Part shown: piece by piece, positions 1 to 6,907 of the stretch | How positions within the stretch are numbered: the stretch's first letter is position 1 | How the letters are laid out: each line of letters opens with the position of its first letter | Assembly (NCBI RefSeq): GCF_030825805.1 | Contig: NZ_JAPJPF010000042.1 | Span: forward strand, 1 to 16,849 | From: Streptococcus sp. | Lineage (GTDB): Bacteria > Bacillota > Bacilli > Lactobacillales > Streptococcaceae | Direction: 5' to 3' | Length of the DNA stretch: 16,849 nucleotides | Notes under the pieces: model-generated | The model's database searches: none | What the model was told of the DNA's origin: nothing | Seen by the model: only the letters and a program-made list of their open reading frames with translations | Program-made: the position numbers and the translations under genes

Positions 1-80
1 TTCACCTACAGTTTGAAAAGGGAACGTTTAATGCGATTCTAGGACCAAATGGGGCAAGGAAATCAACGACTGAGAAATAA
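1..80 (+). pseudogene. remnant of an ABC-transporter ATP-binding gene
   Basis: Reading from base 3, the DNA encodes a short stretch ending GPNGARKSTTEK and then a stop at 78-80. This is recognisably the beta-strand plus Walker A region of an ABC ATPase (normally GPNGAGKST), but the glycine before the catalytic lysine is replaced by arginine. The rest of the ATPase (signature motif, Walker B) is absent downstream, where all frames are soon closed. I read it as a decayed or truncated gene. The 5' part lies outside the window, so the original partner and substrate cannot be told. It lies on the element side of the tRNA-Leu scar at 241-292. Confidence 0.5.
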
Positions 81-240
81 GATTATTGACTCACTATTTA
101 TGGAAGTAGTTATTTAAGAGAGAAAGATGAGTTACCAAAAAGTTACTAAAATTTAAAAAATGAGTCTATTTTGCAAGATTCAAAAGTTCTAAAACCCTAT
201 TAAATCAAGGTTATAAGATTTAAAAAATGGGTTCATAGAA

Positions 241-292
241 CTCAAAATCCAGTGTCCGCAAGGACGTGCCGGTTCGACCCCGGCCGCCGGTA
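241..292 (+). other. 3' fragment of a tRNA-Leu(CAA) gene, probable attachment-site scar
   Basis: The stretch begins exactly at the anticodon loop (CTCAAAA, 241-247, anticodon CAA). It continues with the 3' half of the anticodon stem (TCCAG, 248-252), a long class II variable arm (GTCC-GCAA-GGAC, 254-265) and a T arm of GCCGG (268-272), loop TTCGACC and CCGGC (280-284). The 3' acceptor strand is CGCCGGT (285-291) with discriminator A292. The variable arm and anticodon identify tRNA-Leu. No D arm or 5' acceptor strand precedes it; the upstream DNA is unrelated AT-rich sequence. The fragment cannot make a tRNA. The break inside the anticodon region is typical of tyrosine-integrase attachment sites in tRNA genes. 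Confidence 0.75.
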
Positions 293-299
293 TAGTACT

Positions 300-329
300 A
301 AAGACAAGGTTTTCGGACCTTGTCTTTTT
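300..329 (+). terminator. rho-independent terminator of the lost tRNA-Leu gene
   Basis: A perfect 11-bp stem (300-310 with 317-327), six-base loop TTTCGG and a run of T to 329. It directly follows the tRNA-Leu 3' fragment, so it is most simply the original terminator of that tRNA gene. It also insulates the adc operon from upstream transcription. Confidence 0.85.
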
Positions 330-406
330 CTTTTATTTGTTCAATTTGTAACGCTGAGTTACTTAACAGTTACTAAAAATTGTTTTTATTGTTTTCTGAA
401 AATACT

Positions 407-435
407 TTGACTATTTTCCTTTACTGTGTTATAAT
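407..435 (+). promoter_or_regulatory. adcR operon promoter (extended -10)
   Basis: The -35 is TTGACT (407-412), followed by a 17-bp spacer and a perfect -10 TATAAT (430-435) preceded by TG at 427-428, which makes an extended -10. The last -10 base is also the first base of the AdcR operator. The promoter is 43 bp upstream of the adcR start codon. Confidence 0.85.
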
Positions 436-461
436 TAACCGGTAAAGTATTTACTGGTTAA
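435..461 (+). promoter_or_regulatory. AdcR operator (zinc box pair) at the adc start site
   Basis: Two 12-bp near-palindromes, TTAACCGGTAAA (435-446) and TTTACTGGTTAA (450-461), are separated by GTA. Each differs by one base from the known AdcR consensus TTAACYRGTTAA. Together they form a larger near-perfect inverted repeat. Their place over the -10 and transcription start implies that zinc-loaded AdcR blocks RNA polymerase, giving autoregulated, zinc-repressed expression. Confidence 0.85.
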
Positions 462-477
462 TAGAAAGGAAGTTCCT

Positions 478-915
478 ATGAAAGTCGCTAATCAGATCGA
501 TGAGTTTTTAAATTCTATTTTACTTATTTCTGAGAATCAGCATGAAGTGTTGATTGGTTCTTGTACTAGTGGTTTTTCTTTAACCAATACGCAAGAACAC
601 ATTTTAATGTTACTATCAAAGAATAATTATTCCAATTCTGAGCTTGCTAAATTGTTGAATGTTAGTCAAGCTGCTGTTACTAAGGCTGTTAAACAATTAC
701 TTTCTTTTGGGATGTTAGAAGCTCTAAAAGATGAGAAAGACGCTCGGATTGTTTTGTACCGTTTAACAGATTTGGGGCGTCCAGTTGCTGAGGAACATTC
801 TCATCATCATGATCATACTTTGGCTGTTTATAATCAAGTTTTGAGCGAATTCTCTCAAGAAGAACAAATGGTTATTTCTAAATTTTTATCCCGCTTATTG
901 GAGGATCTTCGTTAA
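478..915 (+). CDS. adcR: AdcR, zinc-responsive MarR-family repressor
   Basis: A 145-residue winged-helix MarR-type regulator. It senses cytoplasmic zinc and represses zinc-uptake genes by binding the TTAACYRGTTAA-type site found just upstream. The DNA-binding helix-turn-helix covers about residues 50-75 ([19 protein letters not shown]). The zinc ligands described for pneumococcal AdcR are present one position earlier because the protein is one residue shorter there: E23, H41, H107 and H111 for one site, C29, E40 and E106 for the other. The C-terminal half carries the His-rich stretch [11 protein letters not shown]. The start has a good ribosome binding site (GAAAGGAAG, 464-472). The stop codon overlaps the adcC start by one base. 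Compared from memory with pneumococcal AdcR, the sequence is clearly homologous but well diverged, which argues against S. pneumoniae. Confidence 0.95.
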   Translation: MKVANQIDEFLNSILLISENQHEVLIGSCTSGFSLTNTQEHILMLLSKNNYSNSELAKLLNVSQAAVTKAVKQLLSFGMLEALKDEKDARIVLYRLTDLGRPVAEEHSHHHDHTLAVYNQVLSEFSQEEQMVISKFLSRLLEDLR

Positions 916-1619
916 TGCGTTATATCACTGTTAAAGATCTTTCATTTTATTATGATCGAGAGCCTGTTCTAGAAGGTGTGAATTATTACTTGGACAGCGG
1001 GGAGTTTGTGACGCTGACTGGTGAGAATGGCGCAGCCAAATCTACTTTGATTAAGGCAAGTCTTGGCATCTTAAAACCAAAAGTAGGGATTGTTGAAATT
1101 GCTAAGGAAAATGTAACTGGTAAAAAATTACGAATTGCCTATCTTCCCCAACAAATTGCAAGCTTTAATGCTGGCTTTCCCAGTTCTGTTTATGAGTTTG
1201 TGAAATCGGGGCGGTATCCTCGTAAGGGTTGGTTTCGTCGGTTAAATCATCATGATGAGGAGCACATTTTAGCTAGTTTATCTGCTGTTGGGATGTTAGA
1301 GCATCGTGATAAACCATTAGGGGCTCTATCCGGTGGCCAGAAACAACGGGCTGTCATTGCACGAATGTTTGCGTCTGATCCAGATATTTTTGTCTTGGAT
1401 GAACCGACTACTGGGATGGATGCTGGTAGTAAGGATGAGTTTTATGAATTGATGCACCACAGTGCCCATCATCATGGGAAGGCCGTTTTGATGATTACGC
1501 ATGATCCTGAAGAGGTGAGTCATTACGCAGATCGCAATATTCACCTGGTGAGAAAACAAAATTCTCAATGGCGTTGCTTTAATGTCCATGAGAAAGATGG
1601 AGGTGAGGACCATGCTTAG
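915..1619 (+). CDS. adcC: AdcC, zinc ABC transporter ATP-binding protein
   Basis: A 234-residue ABC ATPase that powers the AdcABC zinc importer on the cytoplasmic face of the membrane. Visible motifs in order: Walker [10 protein letters not shown] (36-44), Q-loop around Q79-Q80, signature LSGGQKQR (138-145), Walker B DIFVLDEP (157-164) with catalytic E163, and switch histidine H196. The Walker A has alanine where many ABC proteins have glycine before the lysine; as I recall, AdcC of pneumococcus shows the same AAK, so this is a family trait rather than damage. The start ATG overlaps the adcR stop (TAATG), indicating translational coupling. The gene overlaps adcB by 8 bases. Confidence 0.95.
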   Translation: MRYITVKDLSFYYDREPVLEGVNYYLDSGEFVTLTGENGAAKSTLIKASLGILKPKVGIVEIAKENVTGKKLRIAYLPQQIASFNAGFPSSVYEFVKSGRYPRKGWFRRLNHHDEEHILASLSAVGMLEHRDKPLGALSGGQKQRAVIARMFASDPDIFVLDEPTTGMDAGSKDEFYELMHHSAHHHGKAVLMITHDPEEVSHYADRNIHLVRKQNSQWRCFNVHEKDGGEDHA

Positions 1620-2415
1620 TCTCTTTCAGTATGATTTTATGCAACGGGCTTTGTTGGCGATGGTTGCTATGAGTCTCTTCTCTCCTATCTTAGGTGTATT
1701 TTTGATTTTACGTCGTCAGAGCTTGATGAGTGATACGCTGAGTCACGTTTCTCTATCAGGGGTTGCTTTTGGTCTTTTCCTTGGTTTCTCCCCGACTATT
1801 TCTACAGTCATTGTGGTGATTATAGCGGCTGTATTTTTAGAGTACTTACGAACAGTCTATAAAGATTTTATGGAAATAGGGACAGCGATTCTCATGTCGA
1901 CGGGCTTGGCCTTGGCTTTGGTGATCATGAAGGGTGGCGGTAAAAGCTCCATGAGTTTGGACCAGTACCTATTTGGTTCTACCTTGACCATTACCGATGA
2001 GCAAGTGCTAGCTCTGTTTGTCATAGCGGCGATTGTTTTATGTTTGACGGTTCTCTTTATTCGTCCGATGTATATTCTTACGTTTGACGAGGATACAGCT
2101 TATGTAGATGGTTTACCCGTGCGTCTCATGTCTATCTTGTTTAATATTGTGACAGGGGTGGCTATCGCCTTGATGATCCCGGCTGCGGGTTCCTTGTTGG
2201 TATCTACCATCATGGTCTTGCCAGCTAGTATTGCTTTAAAGCTAGGAAAAACCTTCCGTTCAGTCATGCTTTTGGCAGTGGTCATTGGTTTTGTAGGGAT
2301 GGTCAGTGGTCTCATTCTTTCTTATTATCCGGATACACCGGTTAGTGCGACCATTACCCTCTTATTTGTATCCTTCTTTTTGCTCTCAAATCTTTTTGTT
2401 AAATTTAGAAAATAG
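1612..2415 (+). CDS. adcB: AdcB, zinc ABC transporter permease
   Basis: A 267-residue polytopic inner-membrane protein of the ABC-3 (ZnuB/MntB-like) metal permease family, forming the zinc channel of AdcABC. It is hydrophobic throughout, with roughly seven to nine predicted membrane segments. It has the family motif [13 protein letters not shown] at about residues 38-50, near the region that contacts the ATPase. I chose ATG 1612 because it follows a strong GGAGG (1599-1603) at eight bases and gives the usual family N-terminus ([14 protein letters not shown]). In-frame ATGs at 1582 and 1588 would add ten or eight charged residues and lack comparable ribosome binding sites. The gene overlaps adcC by ATGCTTAG and is eight bases from adcA. 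Confidence 0.93.
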   Translation: MLSLFQYDFMQRALLAMVAMSLFSPILGVFLILRRQSLMSDTLSHVSLSGVAFGLFLGFSPTISTVIVVIIAAVFLEYLRTVYKDFMEIGTAILMSTGLALALVIMKGGGKSSMSLDQYLFGSTLTITDEQVLALFVIAAIVLCLTVLFIRPMYILTFDEDTAYVDGLPVRLMSILFNIVTGVAIALMIPAAGSLLVSTIMVLPASIALKLGKTFRSVMLLAVVIGFVGMVSGLILSYYPDTPVSATITLLFVSFFLLSNLFVKFRK

Positions 2416-2423
2416 GTGATCTT

Positions 2424-3923
2424 ATGAAAAAACTTGCATGGCTGGTGTTAGCCTTTTGTAGTCTTCTTTTAGTAGCTTGTAGTGGTGGTCAAAATCAGTC
2501 AGGAAAATTGAAAGTCATGACGACATTCTATCCTGTCTATGAATTTACTAAGCAAGTCGTTGGAGACGAGGGAGATGTGGAGCTCTTGATCGGGTCTGGT
2601 TCGGAACCCCATGATTTTGAATTATCTGCCAAGGGTCGCGCAAAGATCCAAGAGTCAGATGTCTTTGTCTATGAGAACGAGAACATGGAAACGTGGGTGC
2701 CTCAGTTGTTGAAATCAATGGATGGCAAGAAAACCAAGGTTGTCAAAGCGACGGAGAATATGCTGCTTTTACCAGGTGGCGAAGAAGAGCATGACCATGA
2801 GGGAGGGGAAGAACACCATCATGAGTACGATCCCCATGTCTGGCTTTCTCCGCAGAGAGCCATTAAAATGGTGGAAACGATTCGTGATCAACTGGTGAAA
2901 CAGTACCCAGATAAAAAGGCTAGCTTTACAGCTAATGCGGATGCCTATATTGCCAAGTTGAAAAAATTGGATGACAGCTATACGAAGAGCTTATCTGAAG
3001 CGAAACAGAAAAACTTTGTTACTCAACACGCAGCTTTCCGTTATTTGGCCCTGGACTATGGCTTGAATCAAGTTTCTATTTCAGGTTTGTCACCAGATAG
3101 TGAACCGTCTGCGACTCGCTTGAGTGAATTGACAGAGTACATCAAGAAGAATGACATCAAGGTCATCTACTTTGAAGAAAATGCTTCTAAATCCTTATCG
3201 AAAACCTTGTCTGCTGAAACCGGTGTGGATCTAGCTGTTTTGAATCCATTAGAGAGCTTGACAGATGAGCAGATGAAAGATGGTGAAGACTACATCTCTA
3301 TCATGGGAGCCAACCTCAAATCTTTGGAGTTAACAACAATTCAAGCTGGAAAAGAAATCGCTCCAGAAGAGGAAGAAGACACCAAAACAGTAGCCAATGG
3401 CTACTTTGAGGACAGTGCTATTAAGGACCGAACTCTTTCAGACTATGTAGGTGATTGGCAGTCTGTGTATCCTTATCTAAAAGATGGAACCTTGGATCAA
3501 GTCTTTGACTACAAAGCTAAATTAACCAAGTCCAAAACAGTTGAAGAGTATAAAGCCTACTACACCACAGGTTATAAAACAGATGTCGACCGGATTGTCA
3601 TTACAGACAAAACCATGACCTTCTATAAGAATGGCGAAGAGAAGAAGTTCGAATACCGCTATGCTGGGAAGCATACGCTAAACTATACAAAAGGGAATCG
3701 TGGAGTGCGGTATCTCTTTGAAGCAACTGATCCGAATGCGGGTGAATTCAAGTATGTTCAATTCAGTGACCATCAAATTGCTCCTAATAAGGCAGCTCAC
3801 TTCCATATTTTCTTCGGTGGGGAAAGCCAAGAGGCTCTTTATAAGGAATTGGAAAATTGGCCTACTTACTACCCAAGTGACCTATCCGGATTCGAAATTG
3901 CGCAGGAAATGTTGGCCCATTAA
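2424..3923 (+). CDS. adcA: AdcA, zinc-binding lipoprotein with C-terminal ZinT domain
   Basis: A 499-residue two-domain zinc receptor of the AdcABC importer, anchored outside the membrane as a lipoprotein. The signal peptide ends in lipobox LVAC with C19 as the lipidated residue. The cluster A-I (ZnuA-like) domain spans about 27-310. Its likely zinc ligands are H63 (EPHDFE), H138 (DPHVW), H202 (TQHAAF) and E277 (NPLES). An acidic, His-rich loop (about 119-134, EEEHDHEGG then EEHHHE) sits before H138, as expected for zinc-specific receptors. A linker (about 311-323, rich in E) leads to a ZinT-like domain (about 325-499) with histidines at H450, H459 and H461. Length and architecture match full-length AdcA. 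It is the last gene of the operon and is followed by a strong terminator. Confidence 0.95.
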   Translation: MKKLAWLVLAFCSLLLVACSGGQNQSGKLKVMTTFYPVYEFTKQVVGDEGDVELLIGSGSEPHDFELSAKGRAKIQESDVFVYENENMETWVPQLLKSMDGKKTKVVKATENMLLLPGGEEEHDHEGGEEHHHEYDPHVWLSPQRAIKMVETIRDQLVKQYPDKKASFTANADAYIAKLKKLDDSYTKSLSEAKQKNFVTQHAAFRYLALDYGLNQVSISGLSPDSEPSATRLSELTEYIKKNDIKVIYFEENASKSLSKTLSAETGVDLAVLNPLESLTDEQMKDGEDYISIMGANLKSLELTTIQAGKEIAPEEEEDTKTVANGYFEDSAIKDRTLSDYVGDWQSVYPYLKDGTLDQVFDYKAKLTKSKTVEEYKAYYTTGYKTDVDRIVITDKTMTFYKNGEEKKFEYRYAGKHTLNYTKGNRGVRYLFEATDPNAGEFKYVQFSDHQIAPNKAAHFHIFFGGESQEALYKELENWPTYYPSDLSGFEIAQEMLAH

Positions 3924-3933
3924 TCAATTAGAG

Positions 3934-3957
3934 AAGGAACCAGTTGGTTCCTTTTTT
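3934..3957 (+). terminator. adc operon terminator
   Basis: A perfect 8-bp stem AAGGAACC (3934-3941) with GGTTCCTT (3946-3953), loop AGTT, then further T residues to 3957. It starts 11 bases after the adcA stop codon. Confidence 0.9.
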
Positions 3958-3972
3958 GATAGTAACAGAAAC

Positions 3973-4001
3973 TTGTCAAATTGCTAGAAAAAGGATAAAA
4001 T
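3973..4001 (+). promoter_or_regulatory. promoter of the small lipoprotein gene
   Basis: TTGTCA (3973-3978), a 17-bp spacer and TAAAAT (3996-4001). It lies after the adc terminator and 39 bp upstream of the lipoprotein start, so this gene can be transcribed independently of adc. No AdcR-type operator is seen here. Confidence 0.6.
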
Positions 4002-4039
4002 TAGGCTTATAGAATAGATTGAATATGGGGAGATTCATG

Positions 4040-4582
4040 ATGAAAAAGTATCGTTTGCTATTGTTGATTTCTGCTCTACTGTTTTTCCTTGGAGCCTGTG
4101 GTGATAAAAAGCAGGAGACAGGATCTGAAAGTAAAGAAAGTACAGTTCGTCAATCGAAGGATAGCTCAGCTACTAGTGAAACAAAGAAAGCTGAGAGTTC
4201 GAGTGATAAGAAAGAGAAAACAAAGATGGATATTGAAGCAATCGCTCAAGGGGATTATAGTAGTGTAGCTGGTGTCTGGAAAGATGATAAGGGGAATAAA
4301 CTCGTCTTTGATCAAAATGGTTTGGTCTCTAACGAATATGAGTCTTATGGTCTTTCCTTGACGGATTATGGAACTGTTTCAGGAGGAGTCTACGGAGGAG
4401 TTACAGGAGGATTTTTGATGGAATTCATCCCTGCCGGGCTTACGATTGATGACCAAACGGACGAAAATGGAGAAGTCATCTTCCATGATGATTCTGATGT
4501 TAATAAGGACCGTCTCTGGACCGGAACTGGGATGTACAGTTTTACGGAACAAGGTTCTTTCCTCTATAAGGTTGGGAATTAG
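4040..4582 (+). CDS. small lipoprotein of unknown function (DUF6287-like)
   Basis: A 180-residue exported lipoprotein. The signal peptide (MKKYRLLLLISALLFFLGAC) ends in a lipobox with Cys20. A low-complexity linker rich in Ser, Lys, Glu and Thr follows (about 22-62), as in surface lipoproteins that need a spacer from the membrane. The folded part begins near DIEAIAQGDYSSVAGVWKD, a pattern I associate with the streptococcal DUF6287 lipoprotein family; that assignment is from memory. It continues with a glycine-rich beta segment. I chose ATG 4040 because GGGGAG (4027-4032) lies seven bases upstream; ATG 4037 or 4025 is possible. No metal-binding His cluster is visible, so proximity to adc is not evidence for a zinc role. 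It has its own promoter and shares a terminator with the convergent GH92 gene. Confidence 0.8.
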   Translation: MKKYRLLLLISALLFFLGACGDKKQETGSESKESTVRQSKDSSATSETKKAESSSDKKEKTKMDIEAIAQGDYSSVAGVWKDDKGNKLVFDQNGLVSNEYESYGLSLTDYGTVSGGVYGGVTGGFLMEFIPAGLTIDDQTDENGEVIFHDDSDVNKDRLWTGTGMYSFTEQGSFLYKVGN

Positions 4583-4599
4583 CTAGTATATGTGTAATG

Positions 4600-4637
4600 A
4601 AAAAGAATGAAGAGTGTCCTACTCTTCATTCTTTTTT
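4600..4637. terminator. bidirectional terminator between the lipoprotein and GH92 genes
   Basis: A perfect 16-bp stem (4600-4615 with 4621-4636) and five-base loop GTCCT, flanked by A residues on the left and T on the right. It can therefore terminate transcripts from both strands. The right arm overlaps the TAA stop codon of the minus-strand GH92 gene by one base. Confidence 0.9.
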
Positions 4638-6714
4638 AGATTTTAGGGAGCCAAGAAAGGTAGAAGTCTAGCTTCTCCGCTTTCAAGAGGTCTTGGTGGC
4701 TCACTCTGTCGACCTTTTTTCCATCAAGAGAAGCATCTTGAAGAAAGTGTGCTTGGGCTGTGTGAGCTGTGCTATGGATATGCAGCCATTTTTTCTCTTG
4801 AGGGAGAAAGAGGTGCAAGTGTTTGAAGAGGGGAATCCCTAGGTCATAGACTGGCTTGCCTGGACAAGTTGGATAGAGTCCTAAAACCGACCAGATATAC
4901 CAGGAGGATAGGCTGCCATTATCTTCATCTCCTGGATAGGCTTGAAAGCTTGGCTGGAAGGCTTCCTTGCGAAGGGCCTGGATTAGGATGCTAGTGTATT
5001 CCGGGTGTTGGCTATAGCGGAAGAGATAGGGGATGTGAAAACTCGGTTGGTTTGAAATGGCAATTTGTCCAAAAGGAGCTTGGGCCATCTCACTCATTTC
5101 ATGAATTTCGTAGCCATAGCCCGTCACTTCGTAATGCGGTGCTTGAGTGGCTAGTCGAGTTAAGTAGTGGGTAAATCCTCCTTCTCCACCAAAGAGTTGC
5201 TTGAGGCCCTCGATGTCGTGAAGGGCGCCTAAGGTTGCCTGAATGGCAGAGCACTCTGCATAGTCGCGTCCCCAACTGATGGGGGAAAAGTCTGGTCTGA
5301 AATGGCCCTTCTTATCTTTGGCCCGGATATAACCTGTTTCTGGATCAAAGAGGGTTCGATAGGAAAGACTAGACTGGGCATATTCTTTGGCCAACTCTTC
5401 CTTGCCAAGTAGCTGGGCAGTTTGGGCGATACAAAAATCGCTATAGGAGAAGTCAATGGTGTGACTCACGCTTTCGTGATAGTCAGTGGATAGATAGCCT
5501 AATTCCTTGTATTCTTTAGCTCCTCGTCGACCGTAATGACCATTTGGGTCTTCCTTCCTAGCTGTATCTAGCATGGCTTCAAAAAGCTCCGTGTGGAGGT
5601 CGGGAGCTAGGCCTTTTTGAATGGCATCGGCAATGACCCCATCAATGAGGGTTCCAGGCATCATGCCTCTTTCGTCCGGCGCTAGCCATTTAGGGAGGAA
5701 ACCGGTATCTCGGTAATGGCTGAGGAAGCCTTCGAGAAATTCCTGGTAAAGCTCGGGATAGACTAGGCTATAGAGAGGAAAGGTGGTCCGAAAGAGATCC
5801 CAGAAGCCCAAACTCGTGAAGTATTTTCCTTCTTGAATGCGGTTGTGGGCGAAATCGCGATGGACTGCTTTCCCCTCAGGGGTTACTTCATAACAAGTCT
5901 GAGGAAAGAGCAGACTACGGTAGAGACAGTGATCGAAAAATGTTCGATCCTCTCCGCCCGTATCTAAAATTTCAAATCGGTCCATTAGCTCTTGCCATTT
6001 GCGGCTCGCTTTTTCTTTCATCTCTTCAAAGCTAGCTGTAGGAAGGTGAGATTCGGCCAACTCAGGGTTGATAAAGGAAGTGCCTAATCGAGCTTCTAGG
6101 GTAGGGCTGTCAAATTCTAGGATCAAATCCTGTCCTAGCCAGTGAGTGCGAGTGATGGCTTGGTCAAATTCGACATGAAGATAGAAAGGATAGGTTTGTT
6201 GGTCGGTATGATTTTGGTCTAGGATGTAGAAATGTAGATTCGTTTCTCCGAATTCTACTTCAGCTAGTCCATTGGGGCAATGAATGGCCAGTGAAAGTGC
6301 AGACGGCCCTCTAAAGCGGAGAATGGCCCCGTAGAGGCTGGGTGTCAGCTCTGTATGGACTTGATAGCGCTCTGAGGTGAGAGCTAAATAATGGGGCTGA
6401 AAGACAGCTTCTTGGACCCGGTAACTGCTCTGTCTGAAATAGAGGTCTTCTTGAGTCGGAATGTCTGTTAGTGGGGTGAGGAGACACCAGGAAAAATCTC
6501 CAATCCAAGGGCTAGGCTGATGGGTCAAGCGAATACCTTGAAAGATAGGAAGGTTGGGGTTGAAAAACCAAGCGTCCTGTTCATGTGTCGTCTGTGGAAG
6601 GAAATAATTCATCCCAAAAGGAACTCCTGTGTAAGGAAGGGTGTTGCCGTTAGAATAAGCTGAGTGATTGTCTGTTCCTAAGCGGGTATCAATATGAGTA
6701 ATATCGGTCTTCAT
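4636..6714 (-). CDS. GH92 family alpha-mannosidase, cytoplasmic
   Basis: A 692-residue glycoside hydrolase of family GH92, calcium-dependent inverting exo-alpha-mannosidases. A homologue of nearly the same length in S. pneumoniae has been described as alpha-1,2-mannosidase acting on high-mannose N-glycans. Visible family features: N-terminal beta domain with PFGMNYFLPQT; GFWDLFRT (303-310); YAECSAIQATLGALHD (485-500), where E487 is in the position I take for the general acid; and YPGDEDNGSLSSW (593-605), with D596 and D598 as likely base residues. There is no signal peptide, so it should act inside the cell on imported glycans. ATG 6714 has AGGAGG (complement of 6721-6726) six bases before it. 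The gene is divergent from GH125. The alpha-1,2 specificity is inferred from the homologue only. Confidence 0.9.
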   Translation of the reverse strand: MKTDITHIDTRLGTDNHSAYSNGNTLPYTGVPFGMNYFLPQTTHEQDAWFFNPNLPIFQGIRLTHQPSPWIGDFSWCLLTPLTDIPTQEDLYFRQSSYRVQEAVFQPHYLALTSERYQVHTELTPSLYGAILRFRGPSALSLAIHCPNGLAEVEFGETNLHFYILDQNHTDQQTYPFYLHVEFDQAITRTHWLGQDLILEFDSPTLEARLGTSFINPELAESHLPTASFEEMKEKASRKWQELMDRFEILDTGGEDRTFFDHCLYRSLLFPQTCYEVTPEGKAVHRDFAHNRIQEGKYFTSLGFWDLFRTTFPLYSLVYPELYQEFLEGFLSHYRDTGFLPKWLAPDERGMMPGTLIDGVIADAIQKGLAPDLHTELFEAMLDTARKEDPNGHYGRRGAKEYKELGYLSTDYHESVSHTIDFSYSDFCIAQTAQLLGKEELAKEYAQSSLSYRTLFDPETGYIRAKDKKGHFRPDFSPISWGRDYAECSAIQATLGALHDIEGLKQLFGGEGGFTHYLTRLATQAPHYEVTGYGYEIHEMSEMAQAPFGQIAISNQPSFHIPYLFRYSQHPEYTSILIQALRKEAFQPSFQAYPGDEDNGSLSSWYIWSVLGLYPTCPGKPVYDLGIPLFKHLHLFLPQEKKWLHIHSTAHTAQAHFLQDASLDGKKVDRVSHQDLLKAEKLDFYLSWLPKI

Positions 6715-6763
6715 GCGGGACCTCCTGTGTCATACTAGGGCCTTCAAGCCCTTTTCTTTCTTT

Positions 6764-6785
6764 ATTTTAGCAGAAGCCCCTCAAA
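6764..6785 (-). promoter_or_regulatory. candidate promoter of the GH92 gene
   Basis: Read on the minus strand: TTTG (complement of 6782-6785), 11 bases, then CTAAAAT (complement of 6764-6770), ending 50 bp before the GH92 start codon. There is no good -35 hexamer at 17 bp. The arrangement TTTG-N11-CTAWAAT is the same as at the GH125 and permease promoters, which is the main reason to propose it. Confidence 0.4.
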
Positions 6786-6814
6786 TGGGAAAGTCTTTTT
6801 CAAAACTAGAAAAG

Positions 6815-6836
6815 TTTGTAGAAAAAGGGCTATAAT
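6815..6836 (+). promoter_or_regulatory. promoter of the GH125-GH38-ROK-GH20 series
   Basis: A perfect -10 TATAAT (6831-6836) within CTATAAT. TTTGTAGAA (6815-6823) lies six bases upstream of that CTATAAT. No TTGACA-like -35 lies at the normal 16-18 bp distance, so the promoter may need an activator or use another upstream contact. The same TTTGTAGAA-N6-CTATAAT is found before the permease genes. The leader to the GH125 start is about 70 bases. Confidence 0.6.
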
Positions 6837-6907
6837 TTGCGTATGTATTTCCCATCTGAAATCTTTTATACTGAATAGGAAAGAATCGATACGTGTGAGG
6901 AAAAGGA

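Noticed and set aside
36..44. AdcC Walker A glycine-to-alanine (GENGAAKS, protein residues 36-43) as a defect
   Set aside because: As I recall, pneumococcal AdcC has the same AAK, so it is a subfamily trait. Coordinates given are residue numbers in AdcC, not bases.
364..373. TTAACAGTTA as a second AdcR site upstream of the adc promoter
   Set aside because: It is only 10 bp, lacks the YRG centre of the AdcR consensus, and lies in AT-rich DNA.
1582..1611. Earlier in-frame start codons for adcB at 1582 and 1588
   Set aside because: They add a charged N-terminus absent from the family and lack a ribosome binding site; ATG 1612 follows GGAGG at eight bases.
4019..4039. TTG 4019, ATG 4025 and ATG 4037 as starts of the small lipoprotein
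   Set aside because: ATG 4040 has the best distance to GGGGAG and gives a standard MKK signal peptide; 4037 cannot be excluded.
6737..6752. Inverted repeat AGGGC-CTTCAA-GCCCT in the GH92 leader
   Set aside because: Only a 5-bp stem; on the plus strand no gene ends here, and on the minus strand no T run follows. Too weak to call a terminator or riboswitch.
6861..6874. Possible cre (TGAAATCTTTTATA region) before GH125
   Set aside because: It lacks the invariant central CG and other key positions of the cre consensus.
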